Of a stretch of 48,933 bases of DNA, positions 1 through 7,792 are shown one piece after another; within the stretch, counting starts at the first letter, position 1, and the number at the start of each line of letters is the position of its first letter. The notes below the pieces were generated by a model, which worked only from the letters and a program-made list of their open reading frames with translations, ran no database searches and was not told the DNA's origin. The stretch is from assembly GCA_904420185.1 (NCBI GenBank), contig CAJFUJ010000065.1, positions 1 through 48,933 of the forward strand, written 5' to 3'. The translations under genes were made by a program, and so were the position numbers. This stretch comes from an uncultured Butyricicoccus sp. (GTDB lineage: Bacteria > Bacillota > Clostridia > Oscillospirales > Butyricicoccaceae).

Positions 1-219
<219 letters not shown>

Positions 220-253
220 GCATCCATTTTTGCATTTTGCGGCGAACATACGA

Positions 254-296
254 TATGCCGGTCCATCCGCAGGGGGTGGACCGGCATATATTTTTT
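254..296 (+). terminator. Intrinsic terminator after pta
   Basis: A perfect 12-bp stem (254-265 with 277-288) is followed by a T-tract at 291-296. The T-tract overlaps the stop codon of convergent spoIVA (295-297), so the two genes end back to back on the same hairpin. Confidence 0.85.
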
Positions 297-1773
297 ACAG
301 CAGGATGCAGATGAGCCCGCCGGTGCTCTCGTTGATGATTTTCTCCAGCGTCTCGCGGAACTTGTCGCGCGCGTCCTCGGGCATACGCGCCAGCTTGTTG
401 CTCAGCTCCTCGTTGACCAGCTCGCTGAGCGATTTTCCAAAAATGTTGGTGTCCCAGATGCGCTCGGGCGCGCCGTCGAATTCGCCGAGCATATAATGCA
501 CCAGCTCTTCGGACTGCTTTTCGGTGCCCACCAGCGGGGTGACCGACGCTTTGATGTCGGTGCGGATGAGGTGGATGGCGGTGGCCGAGGCGCACAGGCG
601 CACGCCGTACCGGCCGCCCTGCTTGATGATCTCGGGTGCTTCGAGCGATAGCTCACTCACCTCGGGCATCACGACCCCGTAGCCGGTCGCCTGCGCCTGA
701 TCGAGCGCGCCTTGGATGCGGCGGTAGGCCCGCTCGGTCTCGGCCAGGCGGCTGAGCAGCGGGATAAGGTCGGCGTCGTCGTGGATGTCTACGCCGGTCT
801 TTTCGGCCACAATCCCGTAAAAGACCTCGCTGGGCAGCGCTACACGCAGCCGTGCCTTGCCGACACCCAGATCCATGTCCGCCACCTGGGCTTCGGATAC
901 ATACTCGTTTTGGGCGATGCAGGCGGATGCGGTGGGCAGGTCGCGCATTTTTTGCACCTGCCGGGCTGCTTCGCGGACGCTGTCGTACACCGATTCCTTG
1001 ACCGTATGGCCCTGGGGCAGCGCGCCAATAAAGCGCGGCAGCTCGATGGCGATTTCGCGCACCGGGAACTCATAGAGCACCCCGGCCAGGATGTTGGCCA
1101 CGTCCACGCCGGTCAGGGTCTGGCAGTTGACCGGCAGAGCTTCGACGCCGTGTTTTTCGCGCAGCTCGGCGCGCACGGCTTGGGCGGCTTCCCCGTTCGG
1201 GTCGGACGAGTTGATGAGGGTCAAAAACGGCTTGCCGATCTCTTGCAGTTCTTGGATGACCCGGTCCTCGGCCGGTATGTAGCTTTCGCGGGGAATCTCG
1301 GAAAAGCTGCCGTCGGTGGTGACCACCAGGCCGATGGTCGAGTGCTCGGTGATGACCTTGCGGGTACCGATTTCGGCGGCCTGGCTCATAGGGATGGGCG
1401 CATCGTCCCACGGGGTGGTGACCATGCGCGGCACGTCGTCCTCCATGCTGCCCAATGCGCCGTCAACCAGGTACCCCACACAATCGACCAGCCGCACCCG
1501 GCAAAAGCCGCCGCCCGGTGTGGTGATCTCGGCTGCCTCCTCGGGGACGAACTTAGGCTCGGCGGTCATGATGGTGCGTCCGGAGCCCGATTGGGGCAGT
1601 TCGTCCTTGGCGCGTTCACGCTTGTAGACGTTCTCGATGCCGGGGATGACCATGGTCTCCATGAACCGCTTGATAAAGGTGGATTTACCGGTGCGCACCG
1701 GGCCAACCACGCCGATGTACACATCGCCGCCGGTGCGGGCGCTGATTTCTTCATATAAGGTCTTTTGCTCCAT
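295..1773 (-). CDS. spoIVA: Stage IV sporulation protein A, spore coat morphogenetic ATPase
   Basis: The protein is 492 aa, the same length I recall for the Bacillus subtilis protein. SpoIVA is a cytoskeleton-like ATPase that polymerises around the forespore outer membrane and forms the base layer on which the coat assembles. The N-terminus carries a Walker A motif GPVRTGKST (residues 24-32, Lys30), and the protein ends in the hydrophobic tail LICILL. The start is set by a purine-rich GAGGGAAG just upstream of ATG. The gene begins 15 bases after the stop of sipL and has no room for a promoter of its own, so it is co-transcribed with its known partner. Transcription in the mother cell under sigma-E is expected from the family and from the promoter-like motif before sipL. 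Confidence 0.97.
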   Translation of the reverse strand: MEQKTLYEEISARTGGDVYIGVVGPVRTGKSTFIKRFMETMVIPGIENVYKRERAKDELPQSGSGRTIMTAEPKFVPEEAAEITTPGGGFCRVRLVDCVGYLVDGALGSMEDDVPRMVTTPWDDAPIPMSQAAEIGTRKVITEHSTIGLVVTTDGSFSEIPRESYIPAEDRVIQELQEIGKPFLTLINSSDPNGEAAQAVRAELREKHGVEALPVNCQTLTGVDVANILAGVLYEFPVREIAIELPRFIGALPQGHTVKESVYDSVREAARQVQKMRDLPTASACIAQNEYVSEAQVADMDLGVGKARLRVALPSEVFYGIVAEKTGVDIHDDADLIPLLSRLAETERAYRRIQGALDQAQATGYGVVMPEVSELSLEAPEIIKQGGRYGVRLCASATAIHLIRTDIKASVTPLVGTEKQSEELVHYMLGEFDGAPERIWDTNIFGKSLSELVNEELSNKLARMPEDARDKFRETLEKIINESTGGLICILL

Positions 1774-1788
1774 TTGCCTTCCCTCCTC

Positions 1789-3279
1789 TTACGATTCCAT
1801 GGGGATGAGCAGCATGGCATCCCCGGCGGCCGTCTGCCCCTCGGCCAGGTGGTTGGCCGCGCGGATGGCTGCAACCGTGGTGGCGTACTGCTTGGCGAGC
1901 TCCCACAGGTCCTCCCCTTCGGCGGTGCGGCGCAAAATCAGGGTCACGCCGCCAGAGGCCGGGGTGCGCGCGGCGCCGGTCTGCACGTCGGTGACGTCGG
2001 AAAAGCTGGTCGCCGGCCGGCTGACCATGCTCCCGCAGACGGCAACATGAAGATTGGCGCTGTCTTCCCCTGCCGGGGTCAGGCTGACCTGTAAGTCGAG
2101 ATCACACAGCGAAGCCGCAGGCGGTAGCCCGTTGGTGCGCAGCGGGATTTCCAGCATCCGGTGCAGCTGATACAGGCTATCTTGGTCGTCGTAGTATAAA
2201 ATTTCGGCCGCCACTTTTGCGCGCAGGCTGTCCGGACTGCCCTGCAGCTCGGTGCACACCGCTTTGGCGCCCAGGTACTGGGACGCCTTCATACCCAACG
2301 GCACATTTTCCATGCCATCGGCGGTAAAATCGCCGCACAGCGCGCATTCGTGCACCTGCACTGGCCCAGCTTGCACGTTCAGGGCATATTGGGTCTGGTA
2401 GAGATCCCGGATGGTCTGCAAGGTGTGGGTCTCGTCCCAGAGAACCGCTGCCTGTACGCCGATGCCGGCCGAAAGCACACCGCTGGCGCTCAAAACGCAG
2501 TCTAAATTGCGTACAGCCAGCCGTACAGTGGCACTCTGTCCCTCTTTCAGGTCGGGGATGTCGAGCATTTGGGTGAACGGGATGCTCTTACTGACCTGTT
2601 GCAGCATCCCGGCGTCATCCTGCAAGAGCAGCTGCAAAGCGGCCTCGCCACGCAAAAAGAGCCGGCCATTCATGCTACGGCATTCATTTTGTTTGAGAAA
2701 GCAATCGGTATGTAACAATTCCAATCCTTCGGCGCCACTCCACTCGATATCGTCCAAAACCGGAAAGCTGTCGCAACAAACCTGTTGCAAAAGGGTGAGT
2801 TCTTGGGTGTCGTACAAAATTTCCAACGGCAGCTCACCGCCATCCACCTGCTCGGTGTATTGCAGGGTAGCCGGCTGATAGACCGCGGTTTCAAAGCACA
2901 GCTTGGCGGTCACACTGACCTTGCGGGAATTGACCGCCCGCGCGTTGACACCCGCCACATGGCAGCGCACAAAGCACAAGCTGTCCGCTGTCACCCCCTT
3001 TGCTTCTTCAATATAAGCAAAGCTAAGCGGGATTTCCAGACGCTGCAAGTGTCCCTCGGGCTCGGGCTGATAGAGCACCGTGACCGCGACCGCGCCGGAC
3101 ACCAACAGCCGGTCGTTCTGTGGGGATTGATCCTTGATTGAGGCGATGCCGCCCGCATATACAAGGCGTCCAATATCCGGAAAGGCATCCGGCACAATGG
3201 CGTCGGCGGATTCCTCATACACGGATACATTGTCCAGGATGACATCATAGTAAGGGATGCTTTTCCGAACCAGCTCCAT
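1789..3279 (-). CDS. sipL: SipL-like SpoIVA-interacting protein (DUF3794 repeats plus LysM)
   Basis: The protein is 496 aa. It has repeated DUF3794-type beta-rich segments (roughly residues 30-160, 170-300 and 310-430) and a C-terminal LysM domain at about 450-493 (LWELAKQYATTVAAIRAANH). In Clostridioides difficile, SipL binds SpoIVA through its LysM domain and is needed for coat attachment. I chose ATG at 3279 because AAAGGAGG precedes it. The open frame continues to 3465, but that extension runs through a promoter-like motif and a terminator. spoIVA follows after 15 bases, which fits the partner role. Other DUF3794/LysM proteins exist in Clostridia, but the position next to spoIVA and spoVM makes SipL the best call. 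Confidence 0.9.
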   Translation of the reverse strand: MELVRKSIPYYDVILDNVSVYEESADAIVPDAFPDIGRLVYAGGIASIKDQSPQNDRLLVSGAVAVTVLYQPEPEGHLQRLEIPLSFAYIEEAKGVTADSLCFVRCHVAGVNARAVNSRKVSVTAKLCFETAVYQPATLQYTEQVDGGELPLEILYDTQELTLLQQVCCDSFPVLDDIEWSGAEGLELLHTDCFLKQNECRSMNGRLFLRGEAALQLLLQDDAGMLQQVSKSIPFTQMLDIPDLKEGQSATVRLAVRNLDCVLSASGVLSAGIGVQAAVLWDETHTLQTIRDLYQTQYALNVQAGPVQVHECALCGDFTADGMENVPLGMKASQYLGAKAVCTELQGSPDSLRAKVAAEILYYDDQDSLYQLHRMLEIPLRTNGLPPAASLCDLDLQVSLTPAGEDSANLHVAVCGSMVSRPATSFSDVTDVQTGAARTPASGGVTLILRRTAEGEDLWELAKQYATTVAAIRAANHLAEGQTAAGDAMLLIPMES

Positions 3280-3315
3280 TTGCAAATTTCCTCCTTTGTT
3301 CCTGCTTCTGTTCCC

Positions 3316-3344
3316 AGTATATTGGTCTGTCCCGGAAAATATGC
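3316..3344 (-). promoter_or_regulatory. Sigma-E-like promoter of sipL-spoIVA
   Basis: On the minus strand the sequence reads GCATATT (3338-3344), 14 bases, then AATATACT (3316-3323). This matches the B. subtilis sigma-E consensus KMATATT-N13-15-CATACAMT at 7/7 and 6/8 positions. It lies between the spoVM terminator and the sipL ribosome site. The functional assignment is inference. Confidence 0.6.
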
Positions 3345-3360
3345 CGCGCCCGGATCCATA

Positions 3361-3389
3361 AAAAAAGCCAGGCCCTGCCTGACTTTTTT
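3361..3389. terminator. Terminator between spoVM and sipL
   Basis: The arms AAAAAAGCCAGGC and GCCTGACTTTTTT pair with one G:U across a short loop. The hairpin is flanked by A and T tracts, so it can act on either strand. It separates spoVM from the sipL promoter. Confidence 0.75.
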
Positions 3390-3427
3390 CGCGTTGTGAA
3401 GTTGTTGCTGCACGGGGCAACCCGCTG

Positions 3428-3505
3428 CTATTCCTTCCCCATGCCAAACAGCCGGCGGAAAACACCGCACAAGCATTTCGGGCTTTTCCAGATCACGATT
3501 TTCAT
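3428..3505 (-). CDS. spoVM: Stage V sporulation protein M, curvature-sensing amphipathic peptide
   Basis: A 25-residue frame begins ATG at 3505 behind GAGGAGGTT and ends TAG at 3428. It aligns without gaps with B. subtilis SpoVM (26 aa). Conserved are the start MK, Lys7-x-Pro9-Lys10-x-Leu12-x-Gly14, the following hydrophobic pair, Arg17 and Gly21, and a charged C-terminus. Pro9, important for curvature sensing in B. subtilis, is kept. Residue 11 is Cys instead of Phe and residue 13 is Cys instead of Gly. SpoVM is an amphipathic helix that marks the convex forespore membrane and anchors SpoIVA. Its position directly upstream of sipL-spoIVA strongly supports the call. It is too short for most gene finders. 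Confidence 0.85.
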   Translation of the reverse strand: MKIVIWKSPKCLCGVFRRLFGMGKE

Positions 3506-3519
3506 ACAGAGAACCTCCT

Positions 3520-3666
3520 CTATTTCCGTACAAACAACACGCCCGCCGCGATCAACCCCAAACCGCATAGCCATTTTACGGCCAAACACGGCAGCAAGCC
3601 GCCGATCAGCACGCCGGCGCCAAACGCGATGACGGAAAGACCTACCCAACTCTCCGGGCATCTCAT
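3520..3666 (-). CDS. Small hydrophobic membrane protein upstream of spoVM
   Basis: A 48-aa frame starts at ATG 3666, with GGAG about 11 bases upstream, and stops 14 bases before spoVM. The gap holds only the spoVM ribosome site. The sequence begins MRCPESWVGLSVIAFGAGVL and is nearly all hydrophobic and glycine-rich. Two short membrane segments (about 8-28 and 30-46) end in VRK. I do not recognise a named family. The tight coupling to spoVM suggests one transcript and possible expression in the mother cell, but no function can be assigned. The weak Shine-Dalgarno spacing is the main doubt. Confidence 0.6.
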   Translation of the reverse strand: MRCPESWVGLSVIAFGAGVLIGGLLPCLAVKWLCGLGLIAAGVLFVRK

Positions 3667-3688
3667 ACCGCATCACACTCCTATTGTC

Positions 3689-3717
3689 AGTATAGGCGGC
3701 GTGCGGCAAAGGGTGAC
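3689..3717 (-). promoter_or_regulatory. Possible sigma-E-like promoter of the spoVM unit
   Basis: On the minus strand, GTCACCC (3711-3717), 14 bases and CCTATACT (3689-3696) resemble the element before sipL in spacing and in the -10 core (TATACT). The -35 match is poor. Confidence 0.35.
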
Positions 3718-3731
3718 TGGAAAATAAAAGA

Positions 3732-4628
3732 CTATATCTCGTACACAGTTTTGACGGCATCCAAAAATCGTTGCACAAGGGCTGATGGCTGGGGCGAATG
3801 CAACAAGCCAAAGGGGATTTCATAACGCCAGTCCACGGGCAGGGTTTTAAGCAGAGGATGAATATTGCTCCAATTGTCGATGGTCATCATCACATCCTCG
3901 GAATTCTCGCACCGGTTGAAAATATTGATGCTGAGAAAATCGAAGTCCACAATCTGGATTTGCGGGTGATCCCGCAGGAGATCGTCCCGCATCCGGTCCA
4001 AGCTATCGTTCCATCCGCGGCGGATGAGTAGGAATTTTTCGCCGTACAGATCCTGGATTTGCAGCCGTTCCTTGGAGGCGAGCGGGTGATAGACCGACAC
4101 CGCACAGCGGATTGGTTCGAGCGAAAGGCCTAGGGCGCTGCATTGCCAGCGCGCGCAAGCGTCAGCGTCAAAGGGGCCAGCCACGATGTCGATGTTTTGC
4201 CCCAGGTTGCGCAAAATTTCGCGCGCATTCTCCGGGGTGTTCTCATAAGGGATCAGCTGGAACTTGATATCCGGGCAGTGCTCGTGCAACCGCGGCCACA
4301 AATCCAGCAAGAATTGTCCGGGCGTCATGGGCGAGGTGCCAATGCGGATCACCCGCTCGCCCTCTTGTGCAGCATTGCCCGCCCGCACCAGGGCGTCTTT
4401 GCAGTATTGGATGATGTATTGCGCGTCCCGATAGATCGACTGACCAGCTTTGGTCAGCTTGAGCCCGCGTGGACTTCGGATGAAAAGCTGCAAATCCAGC
4501 CCGGACTCGAGCGAGGTGATCTGCTTGATAACAGCCGGTGGGGTGATATAGAGTTCCTCGGCCGCCTTATTGAAGCTGCCCGCGTCCGCTACGCGAACAA
4601 ATGTTTCAAGCTGCGGATTATGTAACAT
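3732..4628 (-). CDS. LysR-family transcriptional regulator
   Basis: The protein is 298 aa, typical for the family. The N-terminal winged helix-turn-helix (residues 5-65) contains the LysR signature FVRVADAGSFNKAAEELYITPPAVIKQI. The remainder fits a two-lobed periplasmic-binding-protein-like effector domain. LysR regulators usually control a divergent neighbour, and here a MATE exporter is transcribed away from it across a 338-base gap. Regulation of that exporter is inference. The inducer cannot be read from the sequence. A perfect 10-bp palindrome lies 35 bases upstream of the start and may be an autoregulatory site. Confidence 0.93.
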   Translation of the reverse strand: MLHNPQLETFVRVADAGSFNKAAEELYITPPAVIKQITSLESGLDLQLFIRSPRGLKLTKAGQSIYRDAQYIIQYCKDALVRAGNAAQEGERVIRIGTSPMTPGQFLLDLWPRLHEHCPDIKFQLIPYENTPENAREILRNLGQNIDIVAGPFDADACARWQCSALGLSLEPIRCAVSVYHPLASKERLQIQDLYGEKFLLIRRGWNDSLDRMRDDLLRDHPQIQIVDFDFLSINIFNRCENSEDVMMTIDNWSNIHPLLKTLPVDWRYEIPFGLLHSPQPSALVQRFLDAVKTVYEI

Positions 4629-4966
4629 ACCGATCCACTGCCTTTCCGAATTGTGCTAACAAGAGTATACTCGTTTTTTCCGTCCGGCGCAAGTGCACAC
4701 GTCGCTGCACTCCCTACAGTTCCCTATCATTTGTTGTAAATTCAATCTGAAATCCATTGCATATGGCCGGATAGACCGTTCAATCAGTATAAACCTTTCG
4801 ATATATACTCCAAAACTCATTAGAACTTCCGAAAAACGGCTGCCCAGTTTATAATAAAAGATAGAAACAATCCAGGTCTTTCCGGACAAACAAGCAGGCG
4901 AGTTTGTCCGTTTAAACCCCCTTCAAATTGCGCACCATCTTTAAGAAAGAAGGCAGACCCGATCCC
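4629..4966. promoter_or_regulatory. Divergent control region between LysR gene and MATE gene
   Basis: The gap holds a palindrome GAGTATACTC at 4663-4672, extended imperfectly to 20 bases. For the MATE gene it holds a promoter with TTCCGA (4827-4832), 17 bases and a perfect TATAAT (4850-4855). No clear open frame of coding quality is seen. The long transcribed leader (about 110 bases) shows no strong terminator. Confidence 0.5.
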
Positions 4967-6319
4967 ATGGCGGACTATACCGAAAAAGAGCTGTTTGAAA
5001 CCATGCCCATCCCGCGCGCGGTGGCGACGCTGGCTATTCCGACGGTCATCAGCCAAGTTGTAACCATGATTTACAACTTGGCGGATACCTTTTTCATTGG
5101 CCAACTTGGCGACCCCTATATGGTCGCCGCCGTATCCCTGGTGTCTCCGTGGTTTAACCTGCTCACCGCGCTGGGCAACCTATTTGGCCTGGGTGGCGGC
5201 AGCTTGATTTCCCGGCTGCTGGGCGAAAAACGCCAAGCAGACATCAAATTTGTGTCTGCGTTCAGCCTATGGGGCGGCGTGCTGGTCACCGGCTGCTTTT
5301 CCCTAGCCACTTTTGCAGCCCGCAGTCCACTGCTCAATTTCCTGGGTGCCAGCCCAGACACCTATGCCTATGCAGAAAGCTATCTACTCTGGGTGGTTGT
5401 GCTGGGCGGTGTGCCGACTATGGTCAGCCTTTTGCTCGGACACCTGCTGCGCAGCGAAGGCCATGCCCGCCCAGCCAGTGCGGGGATGATGTTTGGCGGC
5501 GTCCTAAATGTAGTCCTGGACCCGATTCTAATCTTCGGGCTGCACATGGGCGTTACAGGCGCGGCCATCGCAACAGCGGTTTCCAATGGGGCGTCTGTGT
5601 TGTTCTTCCTGTTCCAGTACCGCCGCTTGGGCGGTCAAACCGAGGTTTCCTTTTGGCCCAAGCATTTTACATTGCGATTTATGCGGCCGGTATTTTCGGT
5701 TGGGCTGGCCTCGGCGCTGGCCACGACGCTGGGCAATGTGTCCAATATGACCATGGTCAAATTGGCCTCCGCCTACGGCGACATCCCGGTGGCAGCTTAC
5801 GGCATCGTCAAGCGCATTGACCAGTTTCCGCTGAATGTGTCCATGGGCTTATGTCAAGGGTTTATGCCACTGGTGGGCTATAATTTCGCCGCCCGCAACT
5901 ATGACCGGATGCGCGCAGTTTCCTACTTTTCGTGGAAAACCGCACTGGTGCTATCGGCCTGTTTTGTCGCCTGTTTTTCGGTTTTTGCCCCGCAAATTTT
6001 ACATCTATTCATCCCTGAAGCCCAAACTAGCGCGCTAGGCGCGCAATTTCTGCGCATTGCTTGCCTGGCGGTGCCGCTGACGGCGGTGAACTTTCTGATC
6101 AGCTATACCCTCCAAGCCATGGGAAAAGGGCTGCAATCGGCCCTTTTGACCTTTAGCCGCCAGGGGCTGCTGAATATCCCGCTACTGGTCGGCATGGATC
6201 TGCTCTTTGGGCTGTATGGCATGATCTGGACCCAGCTGGTCGTGGAGGTCATTATGTTGCCGGTATCGCTGTGGATGTACCGCACAACCTTCCGGCATCT
6301 GCCTGCAGCCAAGCCATAG
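4967..6319 (+). CDS. MATE family multidrug/toxin exporter
   Basis: The protein is 450 aa and starts MADYTEKELFETMPIPRAVA. It has about 12 membrane segments in two homologous halves. The family phrases LAIPTVISQVVTMIYNLADT near the N-terminus and GLCQGFMPLVGYNFAARNYD in the second half are typical of the DinF/NorM type. It would export cationic or aromatic compounds against sodium or proton flow. I preferred ATG at 4967, with AAGAAGG upstream, over an in-frame TTG at 4928. The divergent LysR gene is its likely regulator. Substrate is unknown. A second MATE protein of the same length lies at 37805. Confidence 0.93.
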   Translation: MADYTEKELFETMPIPRAVATLAIPTVISQVVTMIYNLADTFFIGQLGDPYMVAAVSLVSPWFNLLTALGNLFGLGGGSLISRLLGEKRQADIKFVSAFSLWGGVLVTGCFSLATFAARSPLLNFLGASPDTYAYAESYLLWVVVLGGVPTMVSLLLGHLLRSEGHARPASAGMMFGGVLNVVLDPILIFGLHMGVTGAAIATAVSNGASVLFFLFQYRRLGGQTEVSFWPKHFTLRFMRPVFSVGLASALATTLGNVSNMTMVKLASAYGDIPVAAYGIVKRIDQFPLNVSMGLCQGFMPLVGYNFAARNYDRMRAVSYFSWKTALVLSACFVACFSVFAPQILHLFIPEAQTSALGAQFLRIACLAVPLTAVNFLISYTLQAMGKGLQSALLTFSRQGLLNIPLLVGMDLLFGLYGMIWTQLVVEVIMLPVSLWMYRTTFRHLPAAKP

Positions 6320-6490
6320 AAAGGGGCGCCTATGTAGAATAGATTTGCATGGACACGCCCAAACCAAATTGTACTTTATAGAAAGGATGTAGTCTTATTG
6401 ATAGGTTTGATTTGTCAACGGCAGCCCGCGCAAGAAACGAGCTGACCAATTTTATCCGCCCATTCATTTGCATGGAAAGGAGCCTGTTGT

Positions 6491-7663
6491 ATGCAAAATT
6501 TTGTCTATGAATATCCGACCCAGGTGTTTTTCGGAAAGGATGCGGCCAAAACCCATTTGCCGGACGTGTTGGCCAACTTCGGCCCCCATGTACTGCTCGC
6601 CTATGGCGGCGGCTCGATCAAGAAAAACGGCGTCTATGAGGAAATCCTAGAAATTTTACAAGCAGCCGGCAAAACGGTCACCGAATTTACCGGCATCATG
6701 TCCAACCCGACCTATGCCAAGGTACAGGAGGGTGCGGCGCTGGCCCGCAGCTGTAAGGCTGACCTGGTGCTTGCTGTGGGTGGCGGCTCGGTCATCGACT
6801 GCTGCAAAATCGTTGCCGCACAGGCGGTGACCGATGTGGACCTGTGGGATTTGGAAATGAACCAGCACAAAGCGCCCGTCCAGACCCCCATCGCGCTGGG
6901 CGCAATCGTCACCGCTGCGGGCACAGGCGCAGAAATGAATGGTGGCGCGGTCATAACCAATGCGGAAGTCAAAATCAAAGCCGGGATGTTTGCCGCTGCG
7001 CCGCGGTTTGCCGTCCTGGACCCGATGTACACCATGACCTTGCCCGCCTCGCAGGTGATTTCAGGCGCATTCGACACACTTAGCCACGCCATGGAGACCT
7101 ATTTCGGCCGTTCCGACCAGGACAATGTGTCTGATGCGGTCGCCGAAGCCATTATGCGCAACACCATCGACAATCTGCGCATTGTTCTACACGATTTGCA
7201 AAACTACACCGCGCGCAGCAACCTGATGTGGGATTCTGCAATGGCCGAAAACGGCATCCTCAAGGTCGGCCGTCTGACCGATTTTGAAGCCCACCAGATC
7301 GAGCACCAGCTGGGCGCTTACACCGATTGTAACCACGGACAGGGCCTGGCGGTCATCCATCCGGCCTATTACCGGTGCATTTTCAAGAGCGCTCTCCCCA
7401 AGTTCGCCCGGTTTGCACGCAACGTATGGGGAATTGCCGGCCAGGACATGACTGAAGAGCAACTCGCACAGGCTGGTATCCAGGCACTGGCCGATTTCAT
7501 CGCTGAATGCGGCCTACCCACCCGGCTGGGCCAGTTGCATTCCAAGGTAGAGATCACGCCCGCGCTGCTTCGGCAGGTGGCAGACAGCTGCAATACCCTG
7601 CCGAACGGTTACAAACAGCTGACCCACGACGAGATTTACGGAATCCTGTCTGCCTGCCTGTAA
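6491..7663 (+). CDS. Iron-containing alcohol dehydrogenase (butanol-dehydrogenase type)
   Basis: The protein is 390 aa, normal for group III metal alcohol dehydrogenases such as YqhD and BdhA. The NAD(P) site appears as GGGS in AVGGGSVIDCCKI. Metal-binding residues lie in DTLSHAMETYF (Asp and His) and HQIEHQLGAYTDCNHGQGLA (two further His). The enzyme reduces aldehydes to alcohols in fermentation or detoxifies them. The start ATG follows AAAGGAG at good spacing. The gene stands alone between the MATE gene and a strong terminator. Cofactor preference (NADH or NADPH) and substrate cannot be told from sequence. Confidence 0.93.
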   Translation: MQNFVYEYPTQVFFGKDAAKTHLPDVLANFGPHVLLAYGGGSIKKNGVYEEILEILQAAGKTVTEFTGIMSNPTYAKVQEGAALARSCKADLVLAVGGGSVIDCCKIVAAQAVTDVDLWDLEMNQHKAPVQTPIALGAIVTAAGTGAEMNGGAVITNAEVKIKAGMFAAAPRFAVLDPMYTMTLPASQVISGAFDTLSHAMETYFGRSDQDNVSDAVAEAIMRNTIDNLRIVLHDLQNYTARSNLMWDSAMAENGILKVGRLTDFEAHQIEHQLGAYTDCNHGQGLAVIHPAYYRCIFKSALPKFARFARNVWGIAGQDMTEEQLAQAGIQALADFIAECGLPTRLGQLHSKVEITPALLRQVADSCNTLPNGYKQLTHDEIYGILSACL

Positions 7664-7699
7664 GCCACATGGGGATACAGCAAATTGTTTCTTTCACAC

Positions 7700-7742
7700 A
7701 AAAACCCGAGCTTCTTGGTTTTCCAAGACGCTCGGGTTTTTT
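7700..7742 (+). terminator. Terminator after iron alcohol dehydrogenase
   Basis: AAAACCCGAGC pairs with GCTCGGGTTTT, with an inner TCTTGG/CCAAGA stem and a T-run at the end. Confidence 0.88.
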
Positions 7743-7748
7743 CAGCAA

Positions 7749-7779
7749 TAAAAAGCAGGGGGATACAGCTCCCCCTGCA
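7749..7779 (-). terminator. Terminator after the S-layer-homology gene
   Basis: On the minus strand, GCAGGGGGA pairs with TCCCCCTGC, followed by TTTTTAT. It lies 14 bases beyond the stop. Confidence 0.85.
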
Positions 7780-7792
7780 AATCAACGGGTAT

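Noticed and set aside
712-1758. 348-aa plus-strand frame opposite spoIVA
   Set aside because: It mirrors the codon structure of spoIVA and shows His/Gly-rich composition typical of antisense frames in GC-rich genes.
3428-3823. 131-aa minus-strand frame ending with the spoVM residues
   Set aside because: Only the last 25 residues have a ribosome site and conservation; the upstream part overlaps the small membrane gene in another frame and the LysR end.
6395-6445. Short leader peptide before the iron alcohol dehydrogenase
   Set aside because: A 15-codon frame from TTG exists near AAGGATG, but it has no run of codons or hairpin suggesting attenuation.
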